Source of the DNA: Bullera alba
Taxonomy: Eukaryota > Basidiomycota > Tremellomycetes > Tremellales > Bulleraceae
Direction of reading: 5' to 3'
Assembly (NCBI GenBank): GCA_001600095.1
Contig: BCIX01000006.1
Coordinates: 558,001-622,000, forward strand
DNA length: 64,000 bases
A model generated the notes under the pieces. The model did no database searches. It was not told the DNA's origin and worked only from the letters and a program-made list of their open reading frames with translations. Within the stretch, counting starts at the first letter, position 1. The number at the start of each line of letters is the position of its first letter. Made by a program: the position numbers and the translations under genes. This document shows positions 11,886 to 24,682 of the stretch, piece by piece.

Positions 11886-14800
11886 ATGGCTTCTTCACAC
11901 TTGACCAACATTCCCGAAGCGGTCCGCATCGCCGCTTCCGTCCATGATGCCTCAATAGACGCTGGTATCAAGCAGCAAGCCATCGACTATCTGGAAAAGG
12001 TCAAAGAGCTCTGTGAGGAGACATGGCAGGTGAGATATTATCATGACTACTGCTCGCGTGAGCGGAAGGAAGGGTGCTGATCATGAGTAGGATTGCCTCG
12101 CGCTTTATCTACAAGGTGCAGGAGCTCCGGGACCATCCACCACCGGCAAAGATGGCAAGGAGAAGCTCAAGACGGATCTGAGAATGTACTGCGAACAAGT
12201 TGTCGATAGAGTCATGATGGTCAAGTAAGTCTCCGCGAAGGCGCTGCGCTGACAACTAGGCCCGAAGCTATGACCGCAGAGGCACAGCAGACAATGTACA
12301 AAGCTGTCGTACAGTTTCTCCAGCACGAGTACATCGATGGACCTTGTGAAGGCGGTCAAGCTTGTGAGTCACCGAATGTTGAGCCGGTATTGACGGTCAG
12401 TCCTGCGAAACAAGTTTGCATTCACTATTGCCCATCTCTTCCTCAATGTGTATCCCGACACTATCCAGAACTTCCTTCACCCCTTCTTCACTCTTCTAGC
12501 GCCTCCAGATCCTTCATCGTCGAAGAACTTCGACCCTACGCTCCTGACAATCCACATCCTCACCGACATTGCCCTCGAGGTTCACGACTCGACCATGAAG
12601 AGCGCGAGGACCTTTACACCCCAGCGGCAACAGAGGGATGGTGCAATCCGAGATGCAATCCGAACAACAGGCGACGAGCGACTTGCCATCGACGGACTGC
12701 TCAACCTAGCGGTCAAGGGGCTGGATATTGTGGAGAGTGGAAGAGCGGGACAAGATCGGTCAAAGTGGATAAATTTGATCGATCAAGCGGTCAAGACACT
12801 AGCAGCATGGACACGTGAGTGACATTGTCCGGGACTGTGCTGATAAAGCTTAGCCTGGGTCGACATTTCTCTTACTCTCACTCCTGATACTCTCGCATTT
12901 TACCAGCGCCTACTCCAGCAACCGATCATGTCACTTCGTGTGCCTGCCGCCAGCGTGCTCAGAGTTTTAGCTGGCAAGGGGACCAAGACTGGAGAGGACA
13001 AGCTGCAGATCATGAACATCCTCAATTTGGTCGGCATGCTGGAACCACTAGAGGCGGCCACGAGATCAGGGGGAGACGACACGATCGCTTTTCGAGCGGC
13101 CATCGGAAGTCTACTGCAGGTGTATGGAAGTGAACTGGTATCGTTGATCGACAATGTGAGTGTCTACCTACGATCATGACTAACAATCAGCCCGACTTTT
13201 CAGAACAGTCCAGGGTCGAGGCGGATCGAAAGCTCAGCGAGACCTTCCCCCTCCTGCTCGCATTCCTCGGCGACAAGAACTCCGATGTACCGTTGTCCGT
13301 CTCCCATTACGTCTCTGACCTATTACGCTTAGTAAGTAAACGTAATGGTTCGGAGCTGACGAGCAGTTGAAAAAATGGCACACTGTAAAGAACGTCGCTA
13401 CCGTCAAAGGCGCTATGCAGCCACCTCCGACCCCACCTCTACCTCTCTCGACGGACCGTCGTCAGTTCCTCGCAACACTGTTGGACGTCTCTGTCAGACA
13501 ATTGGCGTGGCCTGAGGATGCAGAATGGGAGGCACCCACGGCAGAAGAGCCAGATCCGGATGACGAGGTCGCGACGCTGCGGCTAATGCGTAATGTGAGT
13601 ACTATCTGTCTCCAACTTGCTAACAGCAGACGTGTCGCACATTCATCGAGTCTATCGCTTCCATCGACAAGAATCTGCATACCGAGGTTGTGGCCGGGAT
13701 CGTGGTCAAGACGCTAGAATCGCTGCAGGCTGGAGGTCCATCCGCTGTCCCGTGGCAGCAAGCCGAGCTGGCCATGCACCTGGTCTATTCGTTCGGCGAG
13801 CTAACGAAAAGTGAGTACGATCTACGATTGTCACTAACCTCTTCAGATCATACACGCGCTGCGTTCTTCGAGGTTCCGGTGGAATTGACCTCCAAGGCGG
13901 GTCGTGATCGTGCTCGTCGAATCAGCATCAACAGGACCATGGACGATGGCATGTCCTCTGGCCGCACGACTCCTATCGACAACGACGAATCTGAAAACGG
14001 TGGACCCCATGGTGTGAAAGATCGAATCGATTACACACAGTACCCTCTCACCCCTCTGGGCCAACTTCTATCGTTGTGCACGTCTTCCGGTATCTCCAGC
14101 TATCCGCACCCCGGTGTGACCCTGCAATACTTTGAGATTGCCGTGCGATATATCGAGTTTTGGAAGTCGAAAGATGAGCTCATTCAGCCACTGTTCGAGG
14201 CCTTGCTGGATCAGAGGTAGGTTGCAATAGTGGAATATAGCTGATACTGTCTAGGGGGATTCACCACCCAGATGAAGCTGTTCGCCGACGGTGCTTCTAC
14301 CTTTTTGCCAAATTCGTGAAAGAGTGCAGAGCAGAAATGGACCCTGCAATGGCGCCTCCGATTCTGGAATCGATGAGGGTACGTGGCCTCGAAATGACCC
14401 CGCTGACCGTTTAGGACACCTTCCCGATCCAGGCTACGCTGCCCCCCGCCCAATCTTGGGATGAAGAGAACGTCCTCACAAAAGCCACCGCAGGACCGTC
14501 CTACCTCCAGGACCAGCTGCACCTCTTCGAAGCGGCCGGCTACCTGGTCTTCCTCACCAAAGCCGATGCGTCGCGACAGATGACGCTTCTCGAGGCAATC
14601 GCCGGACCCTTGATGTCGGGTATTGGGGACGGTCTTCAGCGACCCACAGAGCAACAGGCGATCCTTCAGGTCCACCACAATCTCATGGCCCTCGGCAACT
14701 TTGCCAAAGGCTTTCCACCTGTTTCCGAGTCTCAGGTCGAGGCTCTGCCATACCAAGCGCCGTTCAAGCAGATGACCGAGGCGCTCCTACAAGCTCTGGA

Positions 14801-15830
14801 CGTGATGAAGCGACAGCGGATCGTGCGAGATGCCGTGAGTCAAATGTCAGACGATAGCGCTGACTGGACAGGCGAGGACGGCGTTTTCACAATTCGTCAA
14901 CGCCATCGGATCCACCATTGCCGAGCTTGTTCCTCGTTTCGTGTCTCATGTAGTCACAGAGTTCGAACCTACCGAACTGGTCGACTTTTTGACCTTCCTG
15001 GGTCTACTGATGCATCGTCTCAAGGTGAGTTTATGCCATCGACCAAGCTGACGCAATTCAGAAAAATACATTCGAGACCATGGACATGCTCCTTCTCCCC
15101 CTTCTGTCCCGCATCTTCGCCGTCCTGCAGGCCCCGATCACCGGAACCGACGAAGCCAACACCCATCGTCGACTACAAGAGGCTTATCTCACCTTCTTCA
15201 CGGCTTTGATGAACGCCAACCTGGACGGGGTATTCATCACCGCGCGCAACAAGCCAGAATTCGAAAACGTCCTCTCGGCTCTGTTGAACCAGGCGACCGA
15301 TGCCTCGGATTCGGCGACCCAGCGTCAAGCCCTCGCCTTCTTCTCAAAGACTGTCATAGCGTGGGGCAGTCTCAACAGCCCAACAGTCTTTACAGAGAGT
15401 GCATTGTCTGAGAAATCCAAGATGGTCGCCAATGGAACCAGCACGGCAACAAACCAACACGCAATCACAAAGGAGGAAAGGGCAAAGCAGGCGCTGCCAG
15501 GCTACGAATCGTTCATCTACCAGCGATTGTTGCCTTTGTGCTTTGAGATCCCCGCCGATGCGAAATTCCAGGTCCGCTTTGGACAACCAGTGAGTCCAGG
15601 CAGTCGCGCAACGCTGACCAGTCCAGGTTTTGGCCGAACTCGCAGTGCTCCTCCGCAACACCGTGCAAGCCCGTGGTCAGGAGACACTCGACTTTATGCT
15701 GGACAATCTCTTGCCCAAGATCCAATGCCCGCCAGAGGTCGCTCAACAGCTCATGAACAGCCTCCGAACTCAGCCATCCCGCGACTTCCGCAAGACGTTT
15801 GTGGAATTTATCAAAATGCTTAAGTCGTAG
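11886..15830 (+). CDS. LOS1: Exportin-T (Los1/Xpot), tRNA nuclear export receptor
   Basis: This is a roughly 1,050-residue HEAT-repeat karyopherin that carries mature tRNA out of the nucleus with RanGTP. Recognisable Los1/XpoT stretches, in order, are AIDYLEKVKELCEETWQ, VQFLQHEYIDGP with FLRNKFAFTIAHLFLNVYP, NFLHPFFTLL, HILTDIALEVHDSTM, the repeated helical pairs to FIESIASIDKNLHTEVV, QYFEIAVRYIEFW and FEAAGYLVFLTKAD. Late exons give MDMLLLPLLSRIF, LTFFTALMNANLDGVF and the C-terminus TFVEFIKMLKS. No enzymatic motif is expected. The ATG at 11886 starts the first helix and is preceded by a favourable CCGCC context. A dozen or so short introns are included. Its partner Ran/GSP1 also lies in this window, at 52.4 kb, which is probably chance. 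Confidence 0.92.
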
Positions 15831-16020
15831 TCAGCACCTACTCCGCCCTACGCGACGTTCAGGCTTCCAACTGTCGGTGATAGCTGGGTTCAACCAAACA
15901 ACAATGAACGACGATACGGCAGATCAAATAATCATCAACTGCATCATGTTTACTTTCAGGCTAGATTGTACATATCTACGTAGCATCAGCATCATCCTAT
16001 CATGTGAAAACCTGACGTAC

Positions 16021-16425
16021 CTATCCTCCAATGGGACCTGCGCCTCCGACCTCGCTCTTCTTTGGCTCCTCTCCGATCTTCTTGGTCTCTCTGATCTCTG
16101 ACGCCGTCACGTCGCTATCGCCTCCTGCATCCTTCTTTCCGCCTGAGTTGCCGACTTTGCCCTTGCTGGACTTGCTCTTGGAGCTGACTTCTGGGTCAGT
16201 GGTGCCCGACTTCTTGCCGACACCTTTGCCTTGACCTTTTGGCTGAGGATCGGCGGTGGATGAAGGTGTAGGTGTGGAGTTGGCTGCCTTCTCATCGGGT
16301 GGGTCGCCATAGCCTGTGGTAGTGCGGAGGATGTTGGTATTGGCAAATGACCTGGAGAGAGTGTGGGTCGAGGCTGTTGCGGGAGGCGCAATTTGCGTCC
16401 TGAAGAGTTGTCTGAGTGCTGTCAT
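16021..16425 (-). CDS. Small basic protein with mitochondrial-type presequence, function unknown
   Basis: The intron-less frame encodes about 134 residues from the Met at 16425 (MTALRQLFRTQIAPPATAST, then LSRSFAN), a convincing mitochondrial targeting sequence; an in-frame Met eight codons upstream is less likely. The rest is low-complexity and hydrophilic: GYGDPPDEKAANS, a Ser/Lys/Gly-rich stretch, and a defined tail ETKKIGEEPKKSEVGGAGPI followed by Gly-Gly. I recall similar ends on small uncharacterised fungal proteins but cannot name a family. It is head-to-head with AFG1, and its stop lies 190 bp from the exportin-T stop on the opposite strand. It is likely a real gene because the frame is open throughout and both ends look purposeful. 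Function is not inferred. Confidence 0.65.
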   Translation of the reverse strand: MTALRQLFRTQIAPPATASTHTLSRSFANTNILRTTTGYGDPPDEKAANSTPTPSSTADPQPKGQGKGVGKKSGTTDPEVSSKSKSSKGKVGNSGGKKDAGGDSDVTASEIRETKKIGEEPKKSEVGGAGPIGG

Positions 16426-16724
16426 GTTGGATAGGTGGTATGTGTGCAAACGGAAGATGAGCAGACTGTTCGCCAGGTCTAGTCTAGCTATATATGATAG
16501 CTGCAGCTCACTGTCATCTTGCTCTCATGCTGTCATCCACCGGCGCGTATCATGATGACGTTAGTTCGATCCCCCGATCGATCTCGGCAATCCAAAACTC
16601 GAGATCTTCTGGGGTCTCCGCAATTCCGACGCTTGCTCCCTGGCAGCCCTCACTCGCTCACTCGAAGTCATTCGCCCAACAAAGTTGCATCGAGGTCACT
16701 CAGCCAGATCGTCAACAGCGCACT
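16426..16724. promoter_or_regulatory. Divergent promoter region with a TATA-like element
   Basis: About 300 bp between the small mitochondrial-type gene and AFG1. A CTATATATG stretch lies around 16488-16496, about 65 bp upstream of the minus-strand Met. No other site is supported. Confidence 0.35.
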
Positions 16725-19101
16725 ATGCTTAGGACAACTCTGGTCAGAGCACAGAGGTCCTCCACCAGGTCGATCCAACCCCTTCTCAGAAAGCACGGCC
16801 GTATCATCTATGACAGAAATGCCAGCTCAATCTCGTCCACCGTCGCGCGGTATTCGTCAAGCGTTTCCAATCCACCCAGACAGGACCTGCTGGAAGCCTA
16901 CCGCGAGCTGGTTTCGTCCGGACGGCTGAAATGGGATGATGAACAAGTCCGTATAGTTATGAAGGTGAGGTCAACTCCGCGACCATCGCTGACAGCAGCT
17001 GCGCCATCTGCTACACGAATTGACGGACTATACCCCCCCGCCAGAACTAGCTTCTCGCCTGAAGCCATTCGCTCCGACGCCAGTTGACGCTCGGAAGCCT
17101 CCATCATGGTGGGAGAAAGGAAGACAGTCAGCGGATCAGGATAACAAGGAGAAGAGTTTGGTCCGAGTCTTGACACAGGAGGAGGAGCTGGCAAACCTCA
17201 GGACACCAAAGGTAATTGCAATACTCACTTGGCCAGCTAGCTAAGAAAATCAGGGTATCATGGTTACAGGTCCTCCAGGTGAGCTCAATTGGCTTGCATA
17301 CTTTACTGACGGTCAGGTACTGGAAAATCCCTCATCCTATCCATATTCTTCGACCTCTTACCCACCAGCCACAAGAAGCGGTGGCATTACCACGCCTTCA
17401 CCCTCTTCCTCTACCGGCAGGTCTTCCTCGAGATGGAGCGTCGTCGGAACGCAACGCCAGTCGAAAAAGCTGTCGAGAATATGGATCGTGCGTCTAGCAA
17501 GGGCTGGCGCAGCGTGTTTGCTAATGGAAGATGGGAAGATGGCGGAGCGGAGGTCAAGGGAGTCGAGAAGGAAGAGACCATCCCCTTCGTCAGTGAGTGA
17601 CACCCATAGGATACAGCTGATTGGGTATCCAGTTGCCAAGCAGATGATCCAGGAATATCACATCTTATAGTGAGTGTCGTGCGGCCGCTGAGCTAACTCT
17701 GCAGCTTTGATGAAATGCAGCTGGTCGACGCCTCCTCCGCAGCTCTGCTTCGTGACGTACTGTCGTGGTACTGGCGGTTGGGCGGAGTCATCGTGACGTG
17801 TTCGGTGAGTTTGGACATGCTGAATCCTTGCTTACCCTGCAGAATCGTGTCCCGGACGATTTGTACCACCATGGGGTTCAGAAGGAACGCATGGTCGGCT
17901 TCCTGGACGCGCTGAAGGCAAGATGTGAGGTAGTCGAGCTCGACGGCGGGAAGGATTGGAGAAAGGGTGTCTGGGCGGATGTCAACAAGTGGTATCGAGA
18001 CCAACGGGAATTCGATGCGGAGTGGACTTCTGCGGGCGGCGAGAAGGCTGGTGAGTTAGAAGTATTGGATAAGCAGCTAAGCGCTAGAACCTGTCGACCT
18101 CGCGATCTATGGCAGACGATTGAGAGTACCTGCAGCGGTTGGCACGACGTGTAGAATGACATTCTCAGATCTATGCGAACAGGTGCGCAATTTACCTTCG
18201 CCCTTTGCTAACCCGGCATAGCCTCTAGGTCCTGCAGATTACATCTCTCTGGCATCGTCATTCTCGACATTCTTCATCGACGCTATGCCAATACTGTACC
18301 TCAAGAACAAGAATGAAGCTAGGCGGTTGATAAATCTAGTCGACGCTCTATGTAAGTAAGCTTGATAGACTCTGCTGACAGCGGAGATGAGGCAAGATGT
18401 CAGGTTTTTGTTCAGGCGGAGACCGATGTGGAGACACTCTTCTTCCCAGACGCCGTCGACTCGACATACGACACCAATGACTCTATCATGGCAGCAGAGG
18501 CTCTGTCCGAGACGCTTCATACCGCTGCTCGTCCGAATATCAGTTCTTACAATCCGAGTGAAAGAGCCACGCGCGAGAAGAGAGAGGAAACAGAGTCCAA
18601 GGCTGCGGGAGCATTTGGAGTGCTCGGCATCTTCACTGGCGAGGATGAGCGATTTGCCTATGTGAGTAGTCTTGGCTGTGGACTTTGGGGTAGGGCCTCT
18701 CTGATAGGCCGCAGAAACGAGCGGTGTCACGACTCGTGGAGATGACTACATCACCGACATACAGCCGAGAGGCTTGGATCCCTGTCAGTGCTGAATCTCG
18801 TCTGTGGGAGACCAACAAGGCGACGGCCGTGCCCCCTCAAATCCTCAAATCCGCTTGGGCTACACCAACCCCAAAACACGGCAGCCAGGATTTTGCCACT
18901 GAAGCGGGATACTCTCGACCAGAGCGTTTGACCCGATCACCCAAGGAAGAGCCTGTCAGACAGCAGAGAGCGGGTCCGCGGGAAGGTGCACCTGTTATCA
19001 CGGAGAAGCACATGTGGGGCGTAGTCGAGGAGTGGGGTGAGAAGGTCGGCAAGTGGGGCCAAGGGGTCAAAGCCTTTGAAGACAAGGACAAGAAGCAGTA
19101 G
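16725..19101 (+). CDS. AFG1: Afg1/LACE1-type mitochondrial AAA-like ATPase
   Basis: AFG1-family P-loop ATPases act in mitochondria in the quality control of respiratory complexes. The start MLRTTLVRAQRSSTRSIQPL is a strong presequence. The core follows: DLLEAYRELVSSGRL, ELASRLKPFAPTPVD, GIMVTGPPG joined by splicing to TGKSLILSIFFDLLP (Walker A), HYHAFTLFLY, AKQMIQEYHILYFDEMQLVD (Walker B, DE), GGVIVTCSNRVPDDLYHHGV and FLDALKARCEVVELDG. The tail carries LGPADYISLASSF and RRLINLVDALYE, typical of the family C-terminal domain, then a longer poorly conserved extension ending FEDKDKKQ. Intron 17279-17316 (38 nt) cuts the Walker A loop between GPPG and TGKS. Start and stop are well supported; some internal junctions are approximate. 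Confidence 0.9.
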
Positions 19102-19634
19102 TCTGTTCAGTCGATCTGGCCTTGTATGACAATGCTCCGTATCTTCCCAGCGATCCTCTGTATCACTATACGTGCCGGTGACCGGCATGTGTTTGTATTC
19201 AGACTCTTGTACGACTATCGTCGACAGAGTGCGCATCGATAGGCATTCTGCTACTTCAGCCTCGCGACGGGACATTAGTGATTAGAGACGAGACTTATCA
19301 ATTTTGCAAGACCTGGCGGCTGGCGGCCCTCGTTACGACACATTCGAGCATGTCCATGGATGTTCTCAGACAGACCAGCTAGACAGCCATGTCCGAGCTC
19401 ATAGTAGCTACAGTAGGTTGAGGTATGCATATGGCCAGTGCAGAAAATCAGCCTAAGATGTGGATCTCAGTGAGGGAACTAGGCACGCCGCGCCGCGCGC
19501 CTATCACAGATCACTAGCATGCTGGGAGACCCCGCAAAACGACCTCCTCGCGTAGCTCACCAACTACTTGACAACATCACTTGCCTCTCGATTATCAACT
19601 TGACGCCCAGATCCCACGCTCCTCATAGTGCGCC
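19102..19634. other. Intergenic region upstream of TAF2
   Basis: About 530 bp holding the AFG1 3' flank and the TAF2 promoter. Short GC-rich runs (around 19490-19500) are visible. No gene is supported. Confidence 0.45.
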
Positions 19635-22600
19635 ATGGACGACCGGGGATACAGCGTCGTGCACCAGCGGGTAGTGCTCGACGTCGACCTATCCGGTATC
19701 CTCACTGGCTCGGCGCACTTGACGATCAATCCCACCAGCCCACTACTACGGACAATCTACCTTCATGCTTCGCCGCTGCTCCGAATCCAGAGCGTGACTC
19801 TCTCATCACCGACCGCGGTCAACCCATTGCTACAGACACCAGCATCCTTCGCTCTCACCAATCCATCGCAATCCACTTCTCGGTTGACCGACATCAAGTC
19901 TCACCCAGAATTCAAGCGAAAGACCTGGGCAGCTTCCAACGAGAGGGATGAAGGGGAGCTGGCCATCTCTGTCTCTGGAGGATGGGTGAGGATCACAGGC
20001 GAAGACTTGGCACCCATCGAAGTCCAGATCGACTACCAGCTTCTGCCCTGTATCACGGAAGGAATAGTTTTCAAGGAAGATCATGTCTACCTCTCGCCTA
20101 CGGCACATAACGCCGCTCGGATATGGACGCCATGTGTGGATGACCTTTGGGCAAGGTGTACCTGGGAATTGGAGATGATCGTACCCGCAACCATCCACGG
20201 TCAACCGGTGACGGCAGTATGCAGCGGGGAGCTGATCGAGCAAGTCACCCACCCCAATTCACCCAACAAGACGATCTTCTACTATATGCAAACCACGCCA
20301 ACGACGGTCCAGCACATATCCTTCGCTGTCGGACCTTTCGAATGCCATGTGATCGCCGAAGCACCGAAGCCTATTCTTGGATTCTGCCTACCCGGTGACC
20401 TCGACCTGCTCGTCGAATCGACCTCATTCCTCTCAAAGGCCTTGACATTCTACTCTACAGAATACGGGTCGTACCCTTTCACAGATTACAAAGCCGTCTT
20501 CGTGTCCGAACCTCGAAGCGATTGTCATACATCGGCTACCATCGCAGTTCTCTCGTCAGACCTCCTTCACGGACCCGGTGCTATCGACCAAGCGATACAG
20601 ATTAGGCACATATTATCATTATCTCTCATTCAACAATGGATAGGCATCAACGTCATCCAGCGCTCCCTAGCCGACACATGGCTGATCAACGGCCTGGCTC
20701 TCTATCTCTCCTCGACATTACTCCGTTTGCTTCTCGGGAGCAACGAACATCGTTTTCGATTGAAAAAGGACATACAACGATGCGTTCGCGAAGATCGAGG
20801 CAAAGCACCTATATGCGTACCAGGCACTCTCGAACCTCCCGACGTCCAATTCATCAATCTCAAAGCACCACTGGTCGTCCACATCCTCAATCAGCACCTG
20901 GCGAAATCTGGACCGGCTCTTGGACGGGTGATACCTCGGATCTTCCTTGCCGCGCTGTCCGACGAGTTGACCGGCAATACACTGTCCACATCGTACTTCT
21001 TCAAGACCTGCCGCAAGGTGTCTGGCCTAGATCTCCAAAGCTTTCAGGATCAATGGGTCTTTGGAAGCGGCTGTCCCACATTCCGCCTTGCAACAAACTT
21101 TGTCAGGAAAAAGTTCATCGTCGAGCTGGACGTCGCGTGCACCCCGACTTTCACCGGCAGCTTGACAATCAGGATTCACGAGGCCGACGGTGCGCCCTTT
21201 GAGCACGTCGTGGACATTAAGCAATCCCAGAAAAAGTTCAACCTGCCATTCAACACAAAGTACAAGAGGACGCGACGTTCGGCTCGGCGACTAGGCCCCT
21301 CCGACGACGAGGAGATCAACGCTGCCGAGCCGTTCGCTTATCCTTCATGGGAGGATGAGGAGGAGCGTCAGAGATGGCGAGTCTCGGATTGGAGTGAAGA
21401 ACAAGCAGCCGAGATGCTAGGGGAAGGAGGCGGATACGAGTGGATCAGGATCGACCCGGACTGCGAGTGGATAGCGGCATTTGACTTTGCAGAGAAGCCG
21501 TGGTATTGGGTCAGTCAGCTGCAGGGTGACAAAGACGTGGTGGCTCAGCTAGAGGTGAGCGGCGAACAGCTGGACTGTGCTGACTGTAGGCTGTGCAAAG
21601 CATGTCAATCCACCTGACACCGGTCATTGCTAGCGAACTGGCGAAAACGATACTTGTCAGCAACTATTTCTACCGCGTTCGAATGGAGGCGATCCGCGCC
21701 TTGACCAACGTGAGTTCCGCTGCATCTTTCGTTGTACTAACATTCGCAGTTTTCCACCGCCGAATGCGAGTACATTGGTGTTTTCCTCTTGACAAAGCTG
21801 CACGAGACGTTGAAGCAAGATCCCGCTGCACACTTCTTGCGCCGCGTGAGTTCTGACGGCAAGAGACATCCACTCACTTCCAGTCTCTGGCAACAGGTTT
21901 GTCGGACCTACGAGATCCCACCAACAGGACATCCTGGCGAAGTGTGCGAAGGCTACTGCTCGACGAGATCGAGCCGGATGACCACATTGATTCCATATAC
22001 CTGGCAACTATAGTCTCTGCAGCTGGTAACGCTTTCAGCGCGTCCGATATCGAAGAAGCAGACGAGGTCATGCTGCGCGACGCCACCATGGCCATAGAAC
22101 GGGTCATCACGATGGATCGTTTAGTGCCAAGCCATGGAAATATGGTCACTATCGCTGGACTCAAGGTAAGTGACGATCCAGGAGGAGCGCTAATTTGAAG
22201 ACTCTTATGAAACTGGTTCTGTCGGGTCGCCGCACCAACGACTCGAGAGTCTTCCTCAGCTACACAAGGTCAGGCAACTACGAGCCCCTTCGACGAGTCG
22301 CTTTCGACTGCCTCTTACTGTGCCGGCCACCTGGACGAAGCGCCGAGCTCACCAGATACCTCTGCACCGTCATACGGGACGACCCCTCCCTATCGATCCG
22401 TAGACACGTTGCCAAATTGCTGTCCGAATCGATCTTGGCCTCGCTTGCATCGGGAGAGGTGTCTGGTATGCCGGCTCCCAAGCTGTCGGAGGGTATAGAG
22501 GGTCCAGATAGCCAAGGCATTGTCCGCGCGCTCCGGAAGGAATTTGGGAAGAAGGAGGATCTGCGAGAAGCAATTCAGGCAGAGTTATAGTGAGCTAATC

Positions 22601-24576
22601 TATCCCTGCGTTGTGCTAACACGATCAGTTATCCGGACCACGATGATGAAGTCCGTCTGGCTCTGATCAAGGTCGCCGAATTGATGACTTCGTCTGTGGC
22701 CGAGCCGATACCCGGACAACAGGTGCCAGAGCCTCTCCCTCCAACTCCGAAAATCCGCATCAGCATGAGCGCTCCAGACGCGTATCCTTTCCCAGTGGTC
22801 GAGGCGCCAGTGCCAAAGATCACGCTGGCGAAAAAGAAACACAAGTCTCAAGTGAAAGGATTACCCGATGCCGATCGCGCTGCCATTACCAATGCCCTCA
22901 AAAAGCTCGTGAGTGGTTCTACTTGAAGTGTGTCTATAGGACTGACTGTCATCTCGTAGACCGCTCACCGAAGCAGTGAGCTATTTCGACAACCGGTCGA
23001 CCCCGTCAGAGATCAGGCTCCATCGTAGGTCTGGTGTGACTCGGCTTGACTGACACATATAGCTACTTCGAGATCATCAAGAACCCTATGGACCTCTCTA
23101 CTGCCCAGGCCAAGCTTGCCGGCGGCCTGTACGCCTCTCGGCAAGACTTTGCCGACGACATGCACTTGATCGTCGCCAACTGCCACACCTTCAACTTGCC
23201 AGGTAGCGCAGTGTACAGACAAGGCGATGCGTTTGAGGCGTACTTTCAGTCTTGTGAGTCGTCAGAGACAGAGACCTACTGACCAATAGTGTGGACGCGG
23301 ACAGAGGCAACTCTCAATGCGGATGTAGGAGCCAAACCACCGGCCGTTCAGGTTCAACCAACTCCTGCACCACCAACCACTGTACCGGTACTTAAAGTCA
23401 AGGTCAAGCCTCCGGCCTCCACGGTCCCGCCTATGGCGCCTCCACCTGTTCCTGCGAGTCGTCTACCGGAAGGAAGCAAGAAGCGGAAAGAGTCGTCGAA
23501 ACCGGACAAGGTCCTGGATGACATCTTGGGGGCAGAGATCGACGCGATCGAAAACGTCTACACTTCCGTAGAGCCCAAGGCGAAGAAGCTGAAGACCGTC
23601 AAAGCTGCGTCGCCCGAGAAACCCGCGCCTGTTGAGTTGTCAGCGCCGCAGCCTCCGGCGCCACCAGCCTGGCGAGCGCCACGCCCGCCCTCGGGAACGC
23701 CTCAGACTGTCGGCAACAGTATGCAGTTCAGACAGAAGCGGGGACGACACTTGATCAACGTGCTCTTCAAAGACCCTCACGCAGCCGTTGTAAGTCGTTG
23801 GATGCGCGAAAACAATTGACTCTGTCTAGTTCACTCGGCCGGTCGACCCTATTGCAGATGGTGCCCCAACGTGAGTGTTGACAATCGAATACATCTGACG
23901 CCAGTTACCTCGATGAGATCAAAGAACCGATGGATCTGGGTACGATCTCGAAAAAAATTGACCAGAAGAAATACAAGACCATGGGAGATCTCGCATATGA
24001 TATCGAGCTCGTCATCAAAAAGTAGGTCAACGCCCCTGGGCATTCTGCTCACGTACAGCTGTCGACAATTCAACTACCCCGGGGACGGAATGTATGCTTT
24101 CGCCGAAGGCTTGGAGGCGGCATACTGGAAAGAGTGGCCTCGGGCGGCGGCGAACAAGCTATTGCCAAACGAGAAGAAGGAGTTGCTGGGACTGCTCAAC
24201 AAATCCTTGAAAGAGCCCATCAGTTTGCTATTCCGGGAAGCAGGCAAGTGCTCGTGGCCAGTCGTTATCTTCAGCGCTGATAGTACCCTAGTTGATCCCG
24301 TCCTATTGGGCATACCTACGTACTTTGACATGTGAGTTGACGCAAAGAATGACACACCTGACCCTCAGTATCCCTCCCGAGGACGCTCGAGACCTTTCAC
24401 TCATCAAGCGCAAGTTGGAAAAAGGAGATACGTATCGCGATGCCAAGCAGGTGGACGCAGAGGTGGAGATGATGTTGGAAAACGCTCGGGCGTTCAATGG
24501 TCCCGGTGAGGTCTCGGACGCCGCTGATCGATTTGGGCGGTGGTGGAAAGCGCAGCGCAGCAAGCTCGACGTGTGA
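19635..24576 (+). CDS. TAF2: TFIID subunit TAF2 with C-terminal bromodomains
   Basis: TAF2 is the large TFIID subunit that contacts promoter initiator DNA. The first exon encodes the M1-aminopeptidase-like domain: VHQRVVLDVDLSGILTGSAH, EGIVFKEDHVYLSP, ARIWTPCVDDLWARCTWELE and FAVGPFECHVIAE. Zn-site residues of a true peptidase are not evident, as in all TAF2. It continues with WVFGSGCPTFRLATNF, the helical region WIRIDPDCEWIAAFDFAEKP and WYWVSQLQGDKDVVAQLE. After the HEAT-like part come three bromodomain-like modules: YFEIIKNPMDLSTAQAKLAG with CHTFNLPGS (about 23060-23250), YLDEIKEPMDLGTISKKI with CRQFNYPGD (about 23830-24140), and IPPEDARDLSLIKRKLEKGD with ARAFNGPGE (about 24300-24560). Yeast and human TAF2 lack these modules. 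Many short introns are included. The stop at 24576 is close to the convergent dehydrogenase gene. Confidence 0.88.
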
Positions 24577-24682
24577 GATAGCAGAGCCATTCATAGTTCA
24601 TGCATTGCACAATATCAAACATATCTCGACGGGATTTAAGACGACCACTAGACATCCCTGGCAGAAGCGTTCTGAGAGAGGA

